A DNA stretch of 64,000 nt, from positions 89,336,033 to 89,400,032 of the forward strand of contig OX415254.1 of NCBI GenBank assembly GCA_948329865.1, in the 5' to 3' direction. This document shows, in pieces, positions 47,435-56,958 of the stretch (its first letter is position 1; each line of letters begins with the position of its first letter). The translations under genes and the position numbers were made by a program. Origin of the DNA: Linaria vulgaris. Lineage: Eukaryota > Streptophyta > Magnoliopsida > Lamiales > Plantaginaceae. Below the pieces are notes generated by a model. It made no database searches, had not been told where the DNA came from, and saw nothing but the letters and a program-made list of their open reading frames with translations.

Positions 47435-48663
47435 TGTTAACCCTAAAAAATAAATAATGGATTATACGAGTTAAACAAAAGATTAACCCTTAAATTAGGG
47501 ATTAATCCCAAGGACGATACTATCGTCACGAACACTCTCGTATGTCACATACCCTACTATGGTATGACGTGGCACCCGAAGAGATACTAGAGTCCCTCGG
47601 ATCTCACATACCCGATTATGGTACGACGTGACATCCGAGCAGGCACCAAAGCGTCCCTTGGAAAGTCAAGATGAATAAAAATAAGATATCAACGTGGCAT
47701 CGGAAAAAGAGTAAACCCCGATGGATCCACGCGACTCTGATATCCATCACTGCGCCAAGAGAGACCACTGTACGAGAATACTTCCTTGCTGAACGCTCCC
47801 CAAAGCCCTCAGAATTATCACCCCGAAGGCTAAATTCACAATACGACGTCTTACTCAAAGCACAAGTCACCAAAGTCACTTACCCCGAAGGTCCGAGCCA
47901 AGAAAGTTACTCAGCCAAGGCTAGGAAGCCCTCGGAGAATTGTTCCCAAAGGAACCACTACTCTAATGACGACAAGAAACGCTCGGAACCCATACTACGA
48001 AGATCCAGACGCAAGAGCACAGCCTTACTTGCATAATGATGTCCTCGAGGCCCACCTCACGAACAGGAAGAAGCAAATCCGCCTCTCGGAGAACCTTACC
48101 CAAGAGGATGATGAGAAAATGACTGTCCCCGGAGCAGAAACCTCCCCGCACACCCACTTCACTTCAACTAATGAACCTCCTCATGAAGTCCAGTCCCTCG
48201 GAGAAAAGAAAACAGAAGATTCAGTCCATCAAAGAGAAGAAAACAGAAGAAGCAACCCCTCGGAACTCCTCGAATCCATCGGACAAGATAAAGATCAGCC
48301 TAATCAGCGCCTTGTCAACAAGATATACCTTATCTTATAGCAGGACACTTGTAACACATGAAACACTACACTTGTAACACATGCATAGTGACTCAAAAGC
48401 CCCCTCCCATGCACCTTACAAGAAATCCTATATAAAAGGAGGAAAGAGGGAGGAAAAAAGGGGGAGACGGTACACATATACTCACTCGGAAAAAAGCATA
48501 AAGTCATACCTGTAACCTTCTAAAGGGAGAAGTTCAGTGAATAAAGGAAGGATATTCTCGTAATTTTCCATAATAGTCATTTACTCTCTTTGAACCACGG
48601 ATAACGGCGTTCCGAACTTATAAATAATTCAGTTAATCGGGTATTATTCCAAACCTGTTAACA
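47435..48663 (+). repeat. 3' LTR of the gypsy element
   Basis: 1229 bp, same length as the 5' LTR, with about 14 substitutions by eye. The TATA box is at 48429-48440. Confidence 0.95.
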
Positions 48664-48827
48664 ATTATAATTAGTAATGTAATTAATTAGTCTAACTTAA
48701 TTTGTAAGGCTATTTTGGGGATTTAATAAGAAATTTTCACAATATAACTAAAACACAAAGGTTAAAGTTGGAAATCAAAAGATTGTGTCATAATGGGTTT
48801 CTTTATATAATAGTATATAGATACAGA

Positions 48828-49329
48828 TGCCAATAAATATTGTTTTAACACATATTTCAAAGTACAAAGTATGATCATGATTATTAAACAAAATTAAATT
48901 AATAGTAAGTAAATAAGATATTTAACCATACTAAAGATTTTCTGGAGAATCAGTATACTGTCAGAGCTATAGACATGGAAAATTAAAGAAGATTATTTGT
49001 TTCAACTTCCTAAAGCAATTCCTATTTGTTTTTCACCATTTGACCTATTTGAAAAGTTTATACATAAAAAAATATAAAAAATGGAAGGTAAATATATAAA
49101 GTCCTAATTAGAAACAAAATCTATAATAGTCCTAATTGAAAATAAATTCAAATGCTACGAAAATGTGCACTTAGTTTATTATATAGAAGTTATTCTAATA
49201 TTTCTGTGGATTAGTGGTATAAGTTTCCTTATAGATACATTATATTTAGTGAAAATAAATAAGTAAAATATACTTGCCAATTACTTGCAACTCACGTAGA
49301 ACACAAGGTGTTATTTACCTGTTATTTCT
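48828..49329. other. AT-rich intergenic
   Basis: I see no gene or element boundary between the nested insertions and the LINE remnant. Confidence 0.5.
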
Positions 49330-51152
49330 TCACGTAGAGATCTTTTAGCCACTTTCTCATTATACGTAATTTTGTATTAAATACTTTTTGAAAAAAATCC
49401 AAATTAAATATTTCATTAATATGATTTAGACACGTGTTATATATAAATGATTTAGACACGTGTCTTTCTAATATATATATATATATTATTTTATTGTGCT
49501 CCCCTCCTTTTTTAAACGAGAGACAGAACAATCTACTAACACTTGAGACTCGAGATAACAAACTAATAACACTTGGAGGCGGTGTATCCATGAATACAAC
49601 TTCCCCTCTAGCACCAATGTCTAGCTTCGCCATATGGTCCGCAACCTTGTTGGCCTTCCTAGATATGCAATGTAATTCAATCCTCCAAGCTTTGAGAAGT
49701 AGGCTTCGACACTTTCCCAACAAAGTCGTAGATATGCAATGTAATTCAATCCGTCTACGTTCAACTTCATCTACCCCGCCTTCGGTTTGTTCCACTTGGT
49801 TCCTCTTAAATTTCCTTTAGGCTTCTTGATTTTTGCCATGTTAAGTTCCGCCCCCAGCATTTTGATTTGGTGTAGCGTGCTCCCAATATTCTTGACCTTC
49901 CCCTGGAAAACGCGTAGGTTCCTCGCCTTCCACAAGTGCCAAATTGCCGCAACAAACATTTGATCCCAACTCACCTCCGGCATTAGGCTGCAATTAAATT
50001 TCTTGTGCTGCAGATTTTGGCGTAACCATTTACCGTCTTCGATTTGATCGAATTGTGCAAGTTCCGGAGTAGCCAGTAATTTACTCCAAACCTTACGGGC
50101 ATTCGGGCATCGACGTAGGATGTGTAGAACTGTCTCATATGAATCCATGCAAAGGAGACATTCCACCGAATGTGTCATATTTCACGTTCTCCGGAGATGA
50201 TTTGTAGCTAATCGGTTGCGGGTCGCCAACCACAAAAAGTGTTGAATTTTATAGCTAAGATTAGTTCCCCAAACCCAGCTATAGTTCGGCCTTCATCCAT
50301 CGTCCGTGCCATAGACACGTAAACTCCCCGTTTCCCATCTCGCTCCAAATAACTTTCTTCTTCTCGCTATTGAACATGATAAATCTCCTCATAATCTCCT
50401 CCTTCACGTGCGACAAAATTTGAGTTCGCAATTCATCCAACCTCCAAGCTCCCGACTCCGTAACAACATCACATAACCGCAAATTTGCTTCACCACGCTC
50501 AATGTTTTGGACCACGTCGCAAAGCCTTGTACTTCCTATCCATCTATCGTACCAAAACGATATACCCTTTCCATCTCCTATTTTGCATCTCAAACATTGC
50601 TTCATAAGATTCATGCACCTCATAATCCACTTCCAAGTCGAATTCGCTCCCGCCTTTGGAGTATGGTCAAGTATCGATCTATTCCTTAAGTATTTAGCCT
50701 TTATTAACTCGCTCCACACCGTATTCTCTTCCCTAAGGATCTTCCAATCTAACTTTGATAAAAAGGCCTCGTTACTCGTCTGACTCATGCGAATTCCCAA
50801 CCCTCCATCCTTCTTTGTTTGCGTCACCTGACTCCACCCCACCAAATGGATTTTTTTTCTTTAATATACCTGTCGACCACAAGAAGTCCCGATTTAACTT
50901 GTCCAATTGGTCACAAACGTTCTCCGGAAGCCACGAAGATTGCATATGGTATATGGTCATGGCTGTTGAGACCGATTGTATTAAAGTGGCTCGACCCGCA
51001 AGTGAAAGAAGACTCGTTTTCCACCCGTTAAAACGTTGTAGCACTCGTCTATAACAACATCGTAATTCTCCAGCGTAACTCGACCGTGAATAAGTCGCAC
51101 TCCTAAGTATATTTGCCGAGGTTACACGTTTGCTCAAACCCAAGTATTTCAC
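49330..51152 (-). pseudogene. LINE remnant, RT C-terminus to RNase H end
   Basis: Read leftward from 51152 it gives the RT thumb region (FNGWKTSLLSLAGRATL, LNRDFLWS), then connection sequence (WKWIMRCMNLMKQCLRCKIG, ISFWYDRWIG). The Cys/His post-RT segment follows near 50160 (HSVECLLCMDSYETVLHILR), and finally the very end of RNase H (ISRKANKVADHMAKL) near 49640. Most of RNase H is missing, and at that point a short coding segment (RIELHCIS) occurs twice. Frame breaks fall near 50850, 50230 and 49790. The 5' half of the element is absent. No clear poly(A) tail was seen; a TA run lies near 49470. Confidence 0.85.
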
Positions 51153-51800
51153 TAATCTTCAGCTTAAGCACATACATGGGGCCCATGTGAGGCCCCACCC
51201 TGCTGTGAGTGCATGTGGCACAACATCAAAGGTATATTAGACGAATTCGGATCATGGCCGTCCCCAAAACTTCCCGTGGGCCGCTCTAAAAGAAGAACAT
51301 ACAATTTGTTTGTTAGGTACTCGATAAAAGAAACATTACGATATCTACTTAATTAGATTCAATATTATCTTTTACACAAATTGAGAGTCTAATATGCACT
51401 TGGAGAGCATGTGTCCTTCAACTAGTTTATCAAAGCTTATAAGTCTTTATAATAGATATGAACTTTTTTATTTTATTTTAGTTGGAGACAAACGAAAATA
51501 TATATTCATGATATTCTAAAGTTTTCTTAGAAATTTTAAAGAAAATTATAGTTGTTCAATAAGTTATAGCACATATCAACCAGAAAATGTCATCATTGCA
51601 CTTTCGACATTAGTCCCATCCAACCTAATTTAATATTATATAATATATTAAATCCCAATATTCCTGCCGCTGCCACCAATAATAACCATTTCAAAGAAAA
51701 CACCATTAATAAATTAATCTTCGTATTCGTATTTATGTATTAATTTATTTATACGAAACATAAAAAACTCCGAATGTTCGGCATTAAAGTACTGAACCAG
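51153..51800. other. Intergenic, promoter side of SEC15
   Basis: No coding sequence was recognised. The part nearest 51800 should contain the SEC15 promoter, but I could not single out a convincing TATA box. Confidence 0.45.
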
Positions 51801-51927
51801 AAGAAAGAGAAAAAACCCAAAACCACCCAACTGAAAATCAGCTCATTTTTTCCGACAAAAACGCGAAGATAACCTCGTACCCATTTCCGTATCTCAAATC
51901 AACGCTGTTAAGGTTCTTTCCTTTCAG

Positions 51928-52343
51928 GTAAATCAATAGTCTTCTGATTTCAACTTGCAATTTTTCTTTTTTTTTTTGGGTGCCGGCTTGCTATTTCTTG
52001 TCGATTTGTGAAAGGTGACTGGTGTTAAACTGAATAGAGTTATATGTATTGATCTCTCTTTTGCTTATATTCTTTTGTGGGTTTGACTTGTCTGAATTAG
52101 GAAGAAAATGGGAATGTTGCACTTGTTTTTCTCATTGAAAAATTGTACCTTTAAGCGATTTTTGGGAGGGAATTATCTATTATGCATAGCCCTTTTAGCT
52201 ATGAAATGGGTTTTGGATTACATTCTTAAATTATGCTATTTTCCTTTTTTTATATAATTTTTTTTGATGTTTTGATAGTTTAAAGAATAAATTTTTATGT
52301 ATGGAGGTATTGATTTGGCGATTTTGTCGTAAAATTTGTGCAG
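51928..52343 (+). other. Predicted 5' UTR intron of SEC15
   Basis: The donor TTTCAG/GTAAATC at 51928 and acceptor TTTGTGCAG at 52343 frame a T-rich segment directly before the leader that ends at the start codon at 52368. This is inferred from splice-like signals only. Confidence 0.55.
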
Positions 52344-52367
52344 GGGAGTTGTTTTGGGACATTGAAT

Positions 52368-54737
52368 ATGAGTGTGAAAGCTAGGAGGAGAACGGGGTCT
52401 GATAATGGCGAAACGGGTGAGGACTCTGTTGTTTCTGCCATGATCAGCAATGGGGAGGATTTGGGGCCATTGGTTAGGCTTTCTTTCGAGAAGGGCAAGC
52501 CTGAAGCGCTTATGAAGCAGCTGAAGATTGTGGTTAAAAGAAAGGAATTTGAAATCGAGGAGCTCTGCAAGCTCCACTACGAGAAGTTTATTCTCGCGGT
52601 TGACGAGTTACGCGGTGTCTTGAGTGATGCAGAGGAGCTGAAAGGGGAGTTGGCGAGTGAGAACTTGAGGTTACGAGAGGTTGGCGGTGCGCTGCTTGGG
52701 AAAATTGAAGCGTTTCTAGAGTTGTACTCAATTAAACAGAATGTTACGGAAGCTGTTAAGATGTCGAAGATGTGTTATCAAGTATTGGATCTTTGTGTGA
52801 AGTGTAATACTTACATCTCTGAAGGTCAGTTTTACCCGGCTTTAAAAGCTATTGGTTTGATTGAAAAAAATTATTTGCATAATATTCCTGTCAAGGCTCT
52901 GAAGACGTTGATCGAAAAGAGGTTACCTCTTCTAAAATCCTATATTGAGAAGAGGGTCTCCAGTGAAGTTAATGAATGGCTAGCTCACATACGGAGTGCT
53001 GCGAAGGATGTTGGGTTAACTGCGATAGGATATGCTGCGTCTGCTCGTCAGAGGGATGAGGTCATGTTGGCTCGTCAAAGGAAAGTGGAGGAACAGAGTT
53101 CTTTGGGTTTGGAAGATTTCACCTATGTATTAGATGTTGAAGAAATTGATGAAAATTCTGTTCTAAAGTTTGATCTAACTCCTCTTTACCGAGCATATCA
53201 TATTCACACTTGTCTTGGAATCCAAGATCAGTTTCGTGATTATTACTACAAGAATCGGTTAATGCAGCTAAATTCAGACTTGCAGTTGTCATCAGCCCAA
53301 CCATTCCTAGAGTCCCATCAGGCCTTTTTGGCTCTTATTGCAGGGTATTTTATTGTTGAAGATCGTGTATTGAGAACCGCTGGTGGGCTGCTTTCACCTA
53401 ATGAGCTTGAGAAAATGTGGGAAACAGCTGTGAGAAAAGTGACTGCAATCTTGGAGGAACAGTTCTCCCTTATGGATTCTGCTAGCCATCTCCTCCTGGT
53501 GAAGGATTACGTGACTCTTTTTGGAGCGACACTCAGACAGTACGGTTATGAAGTGGCCACGATACTTGAAACTTTGAATAGTAGCCGTGACAAGTATCAT
53601 GAACTTCTTTTGGCAGAATGTCGGCAACAGATTACTGATGTTCTTACCCGCGACACATACGAACAGATGGTACTGAGAAAGGAGTCTGATTACCAGGCGA
53701 ATGTTCTCATATTTCATCTTCAAACCTCAGATATAATGCCTGCCTTCCCGTACATTGCTCCTTTCTCTTCCATGGTGCCTGATTGCTGTCGCACTGTTCG
53801 TTCATTTATCAAGGACTCAGTTAATTTCCTGTCTTATGGGGCACAAAGAAATTATTTTGAGTTTGTTAGGAAATACTTGGACAAGCTCTTGATTGATGTC
53901 TTAAATGAAATGATAGTTGGAATAGTTCAGAGTGATACCACCAGTGTGTCTCAGGCGATGCAGATTGCAGCTAATATATCTGTTCTAGAAAGAGCCTGTG
54001 ATTATTTTTTGCAGCATGCTGCCCAACAATGTGGAATTCCAGTCAGATCAATTGATAAGCCTCAAGGTGGTTTGACGGCCAAGGTTGTTCTCAAAACCTC
54101 AAGGGATGATGCCTATCTTGCTTTACTGTCTTTAATAAACTCCAAGCTGGATGAATTTATGACACTTAGTGAGAATGTGAACTGGATCTCTGATGATGCA
54201 TCGCAGCACGCAAATGAATACATAAATGAGGTTATCATATATCTTGATACCGTTCTGTCAACTGCTCAACAAATTTTACCTTTGGATGCTTTGTATGAAG
54301 TTGGTTGTGGGGCTTTGGAGCATATATCTAACTCGATTGTTGGAGCATTTCTCAGCGATAGCGTAAAGCGGTTTAATGTTAATGCGGTGATGAACATTAA
54401 CAATGACTTAAAGGTGGTGGAGTCTTTCGCGGATGAAAGATTCCACGCTATTGAACTGCACGAGATACAAAAGAATCGAAGCTTTGGGGATTGCTTAAAG
54501 GAGGCCAGACAACTAATAAACCTCCTCTTGAGCAGTCAGCCTGAAAATTTTATGAATCCAGTGATAAGGGAAACGAACTACAACGCCCTGGACTATAAAA
54601 AGGTAACTGCTATCTGTGATAAATACAAAGATATACCTGACGGACTTTTTGGCAGTCTTTCAAGTAGAGCCTCAAAGCAAAATGTCAGAAAGAAATCCAT
54701 GGATGTGCTAAAACGACGGCTCAGAGATTTCAGCTGA
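52368..54737 (+). CDS. SEC15A: Exocyst complex subunit SEC15
   Basis: One uninterrupted exon encodes 789 residues, the usual length for plant SEC15. The ATG at 52368 (MSVKARRRTGSDNG) was chosen; the frame upstream is open but has no ATG. Recognisable blocks include the N-terminal helical part (RLSFEKGKPEALMKQLKIVV, CYQVLDLCVKCNTYISEGQF), the middle LDVEEIDENSVLKFDLTPLY and the C-terminal Sec15 domain ending KRRLRDF. The protein is all-helical with no membrane segment. SEC15 belongs to the octameric exocyst that tethers secretory vesicles to the plasma membrane before SNARE fusion; in yeast and animals it binds a Rab GTPase on the vesicle. The A versus B assignment rests on neighbouring PPD6, bZIP and CYP94 genes, not on an alignment. 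Confidence 0.95.
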   Translation: MSVKARRRTGSDNGETGEDSVVSAMISNGEDLGPLVRLSFEKGKPEALMKQLKIVVKRKEFEIEELCKLHYEKFILAVDELRGVLSDAEELKGELASENLRLREVGGALLGKIEAFLELYSIKQNVTEAVKMSKMCYQVLDLCVKCNTYISEGQFYPALKAIGLIEKNYLHNIPVKALKTLIEKRLPLLKSYIEKRVSSEVNEWLAHIRSAAKDVGLTAIGYAASARQRDEVMLARQRKVEEQSSLGLEDFTYVLDVEEIDENSVLKFDLTPLYRAYHIHTCLGIQDQFRDYYYKNRLMQLNSDLQLSSAQPFLESHQAFLALIAGYFIVEDRVLRTAGGLLSPNELEKMWETAVRKVTAILEEQFSLMDSASHLLLVKDYVTLFGATLRQYGYEVATILETLNSSRDKYHELLLAECRQQITDVLTRDTYEQMVLRKESDYQANVLIFHLQTSDIMPAFPYIAPFSSMVPDCCRTVRSFIKDSVNFLSYGAQRNYFEFVRKYLDKLLIDVLNEMIVGIVQSDTTSVSQAMQIAANISVLERACDYFLQHAAQQCGIPVRSIDKPQGGLTAKVVLKTSRDDAYLALLSLINSKLDEFMTLSENVNWISDDASQHANEYINEVIIYLDTVLSTAQQILPLDALYEVGCGALEHISNSIVGAFLSDSVKRFNVNAVMNINNDLKVVESFADERFHAIELHEIQKNRSFGDCLKEARQLINLLLSSQPENFMNPVIRETNYNALDYKKVTAICDKYKDIPDGLFGSLSSRASKQNVRKKSMDVLKRRLRDFS

Positions 54738-55823
54738 GAGAACCTGGAACTCAATGGTGGATTAAGATTAGCGGTAATATTAGGTACTACTAACTTTTTA
54801 TGTAAGTAGTGATAGCTTGTCTGATTCTTGGTTCGGAGTTGTCTTATTCTTGGTTCAGAGTTTCTTTTATAACATAGGCAAGGATTACTCGATTTTCTAG
54901 TCTCTCGTTTGTAGTTTGTACTACTTTGTTGTATGAATGCCATTGAGTTGTGTTCCATTTTCAGGTATTTGTTCATTGCTTTATGCTTAGAATACACTTC
55001 TTTATGTCTTGATGATTAGTTTTAATACGTGACATTGAAAGTACTGCATTTTGTAGTGTTTATGCTTAATCAATGATATTTCAAGAGTGAATGACTTCTA
55101 CAATTCAGATGATATATAAGTTACTGCACTTTATTTTATAGATTCATTGTATTAACTGCTACCACGTGTTTTAGTTATTTTGATTAATTTGAGATTTCTT
55201 CTTTCCTGTCATGTATTGTAACTTAACTGTGAGGCCTATATCTAAGACGGCTCTACGATCTTCAACACCTTTTGGTGATAAGTAAACTTTGAAAGTTCTG
55301 TTTATTAACTTGATCCTGGTTGGATAAGGCTGGCCGTCTGTGAAACTGAATTTCCCATGTTGATCAGATGTTCTTACATGTCTTTTGATGTTTTTGTTTG
55401 GTATTGCTTACATCAGAATATCTGAATTGGCGTTACAAACTTATTTTTCATGGAGATTGTCAATAATGTAACTCGATATAGTTATTGTGGTACTAATCCT
55501 CTTGCTTTGTGAAGCCTGATTTTTATTTTCATCTTTGATAATTTGCTGAAGCCTGAATCAGGCGTGTAGCTATCTGCAATATTGTGTCAAGTTTTAGAAG
55601 GCATGTCGAATTTGATACTGTGTTGTTTCTGTGAGTTGGTGAAGCGGAATCATACATTAGCATAGTTCTGTTGAAATTTGATCCACTGACTGAGAGATGG
55701 AACCATACTTGGTTTATGCCTATAAGTTTTTCATGTATATTAATAGCTTTAGTAACAAGCACGTAATGATATTATTATGGTTACAAGATATGAAACAAAC
55801 TATATTATCATTAACGAAAATGC
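54738..55823. other. SEC15 3' flank, non-coding
   Basis: This is the space between SEC15 and the P450 pseudogene. It includes the segment 55031-55298 that is duplicated near the right end of the window. Confidence 0.6.
55031..55298 (+). repeat. SEC15 downstream segment duplicated at 63.7 kb
   Basis: This 268-bp stretch matches 63720-63994 over its whole length, with scattered substitutions and small indels (roughly 88-90 percent by eye), in the same orientation. Confidence 0.9.
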
Positions 55824-56395
55824 TCAAGCAATTTTTTGCTTTACTCTTACAGGTAAACCACCCTTCATCCTCAATGTCAAAGACATCAAATACTCTGGAG
55901 AATTTCCCTTCTCCAACTCCACATCTAACCTAAACCTTTCCAAAATCGAGGCAGCTATCGACTTCATCTGAATATACGCCATGTCTTTCCCAAGACACAT
56001 CCTCGGACCAGCATGAAAAACCGAATACTTGAATGGATTCTCTTGTTTAAAACCCCCATTCTCAATCCATCTCTCCGGTTTATACTCGCAACAATCCTCT
56101 CCCAAAATACTGACCATTCTCCCCATTGCATGTCTGGTGAGAAATAAACCAGTCTTTCCCCATGAAAGTTCCATCAGGCAAAACATCATCTTTAGCACAA
56201 GATCTTGTTTCGACTGGCACAGGTGGATAAAGCCTCATCGCCTCTGAAATCGACGTCTGGAGATAATGCATTTTGCGAAGTTCGTCTAAACTATAGATTT
56301 CGCCTATGGATTTTCCGTTTTGTAGTCTGATCTTTTCTAGTTCTCATAGGATTCTTTCCTCCACATCAGGACTTGAGGATAGTAGCCAGAAGAAC
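55824..56395 (-). pseudogene. CYP94-like cytochrome P450 pseudogene, C-terminal part
   Basis: Read leftward from 56395, about 190 codons of the C-terminal third of a P450 are visible. The K-helix (SISEAMRLYPPVPVETR, with Glu-x-x-Arg), the PERW region and the haem-binding loop FHAGPRMCLGKDMAYIQMKS are present, the Cys ligand among them. An in-frame TGA at 56346-56344 and a one-base frameshift near 56150 disable it. The N-terminal two thirds are absent. The haem-loop wording fits CYP94, a family of fatty-acid and jasmonate omega-hydroxylases. A CYP94D gene lies next to SEC15A in Arabidopsis as I recall, so this may be the relic of an ancestral neighbour. GGATTTTCCGTTTTGT recurs at about 56308 and 56403. 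Confidence 0.88.
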
Positions 56396-56527
56396 CAGGT
56401 ATTTGGATTTTCCGTTTTGTTGTCGCATCTTTTCTATTTTATTTCTATGCCAGCCGGAAAAGAAAAGGCAATAACTATTATATTACATAAAGAAAAGTGT
56501 ACACTTGTGGTATTTGGACAAACATAA

Positions 56528-56953
56528 TGTTATGATCCTAATTGCAAGGTATGAGACTTGGATCCCACATTGATATTGTAAGATATTAGTGTGGGGTTTA
56601 TATGGACTTGACCTCTTCCACCTTAACAACTAGTTTTTGAGGTTGGGTTCTCCTAAGCCCATATCAATTGGTATCAGAGCCAGCCACTACTCCCTCCCAG
56701 TTGCAATCGTGCGGTGAGGGTGGTGACGTCGGTATTGCAGTGTTAGCCCGGGGCTAGATGAAACTAGCGCAAAGCCAGCCCGCGTGAGCGCCGGGGCTGC
56801 GGAGCGTGGTGGAGTGTTATGATCCTAATTGCAAGGTATGGGACTTGGATCCCACATTGATATTGTAAGATATTAGTGTGGGGTTTATATGGACTTGGGC
56901 TCTTCCACCTTAACAGCTAGTTTTTGAGGTTGGGTTCTCCTAAGCCAATATCA
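56528..56953 (+). mobile_element. TRIM retrotransposon, complete, copy 2
   Basis: Two 139-bp LTRs, 56528-56666 and 56815-56953, start TGTTATGATCC and end ATATCA. The PBS TGGTATCAGAGC (initiator tRNA-Met) lies at 56669-56680, and the target duplication CATAA at 56523-56527 and 56954-56958. The LTRs differ at about five positions. It is the same family as the element at 13541, in opposite orientation. It has no coding sequence. Confidence 0.95.
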
Positions 56954-56958
56954 CATAA

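Larger units (their letters stand above)
32868..48663 (+). mobile_element. Ty3/gypsy retrotransposon, Tat lineage, full length with antisense genes
   Basis: The 15.8-kb element has two 1229-bp LTRs and the target duplication ATTAT at 32863-32867 and 48664-48668. The internal order is PBS, gag, protease, RT, RNase H, a second archaeal-type RNase H, integrase, two antisense genes, and a polypurine tract. The second RNase H and the antisense genes before the 3' LTR mark the Tat group. By eye I count about 14 substitutions and no indels between the LTRs (1.1 percent), so it inserted recently, roughly 0.4-0.5 million years ago at a commonly assumed rate. Sense genes carry several frameshifts and stops and a 1.1-kb solo-LTR insertion, so it is not autonomous now. 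Confidence 0.95.
32710..48821 (-). mobile_element. Non-autonomous Helitron d, split by the gypsy element
   Basis: The minus-strand 3' end has hairpin CGCGG-AA-CCGCG, then CTAG (32713-32710) and host T. The 5' end TCTATATACTATTATATAAA starts at 48821 after host A. Without the gypsy insertion it is about 311 bp (32710-32867 plus 48669-48821). It is inserted six bases inside the 5' end of Helitron c. Confidence 0.78.
32409..48827 (-). mobile_element. Non-autonomous Helitron c, host of the nested insertions
   Basis: On the minus strand it ends with hairpin CACGCG-AGAAC-CGCGTG, about 9 bp, CTAG (32412-32409) and host T (32408). The body runs 32409-32709. Its 5' terminal bases TCTGTA (48827-48822), preceded by host A, are now 16 kb away because Helitron d and everything inside d inserted there. 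The pre-insertion length is about 307 bp. Confidence 0.75.
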
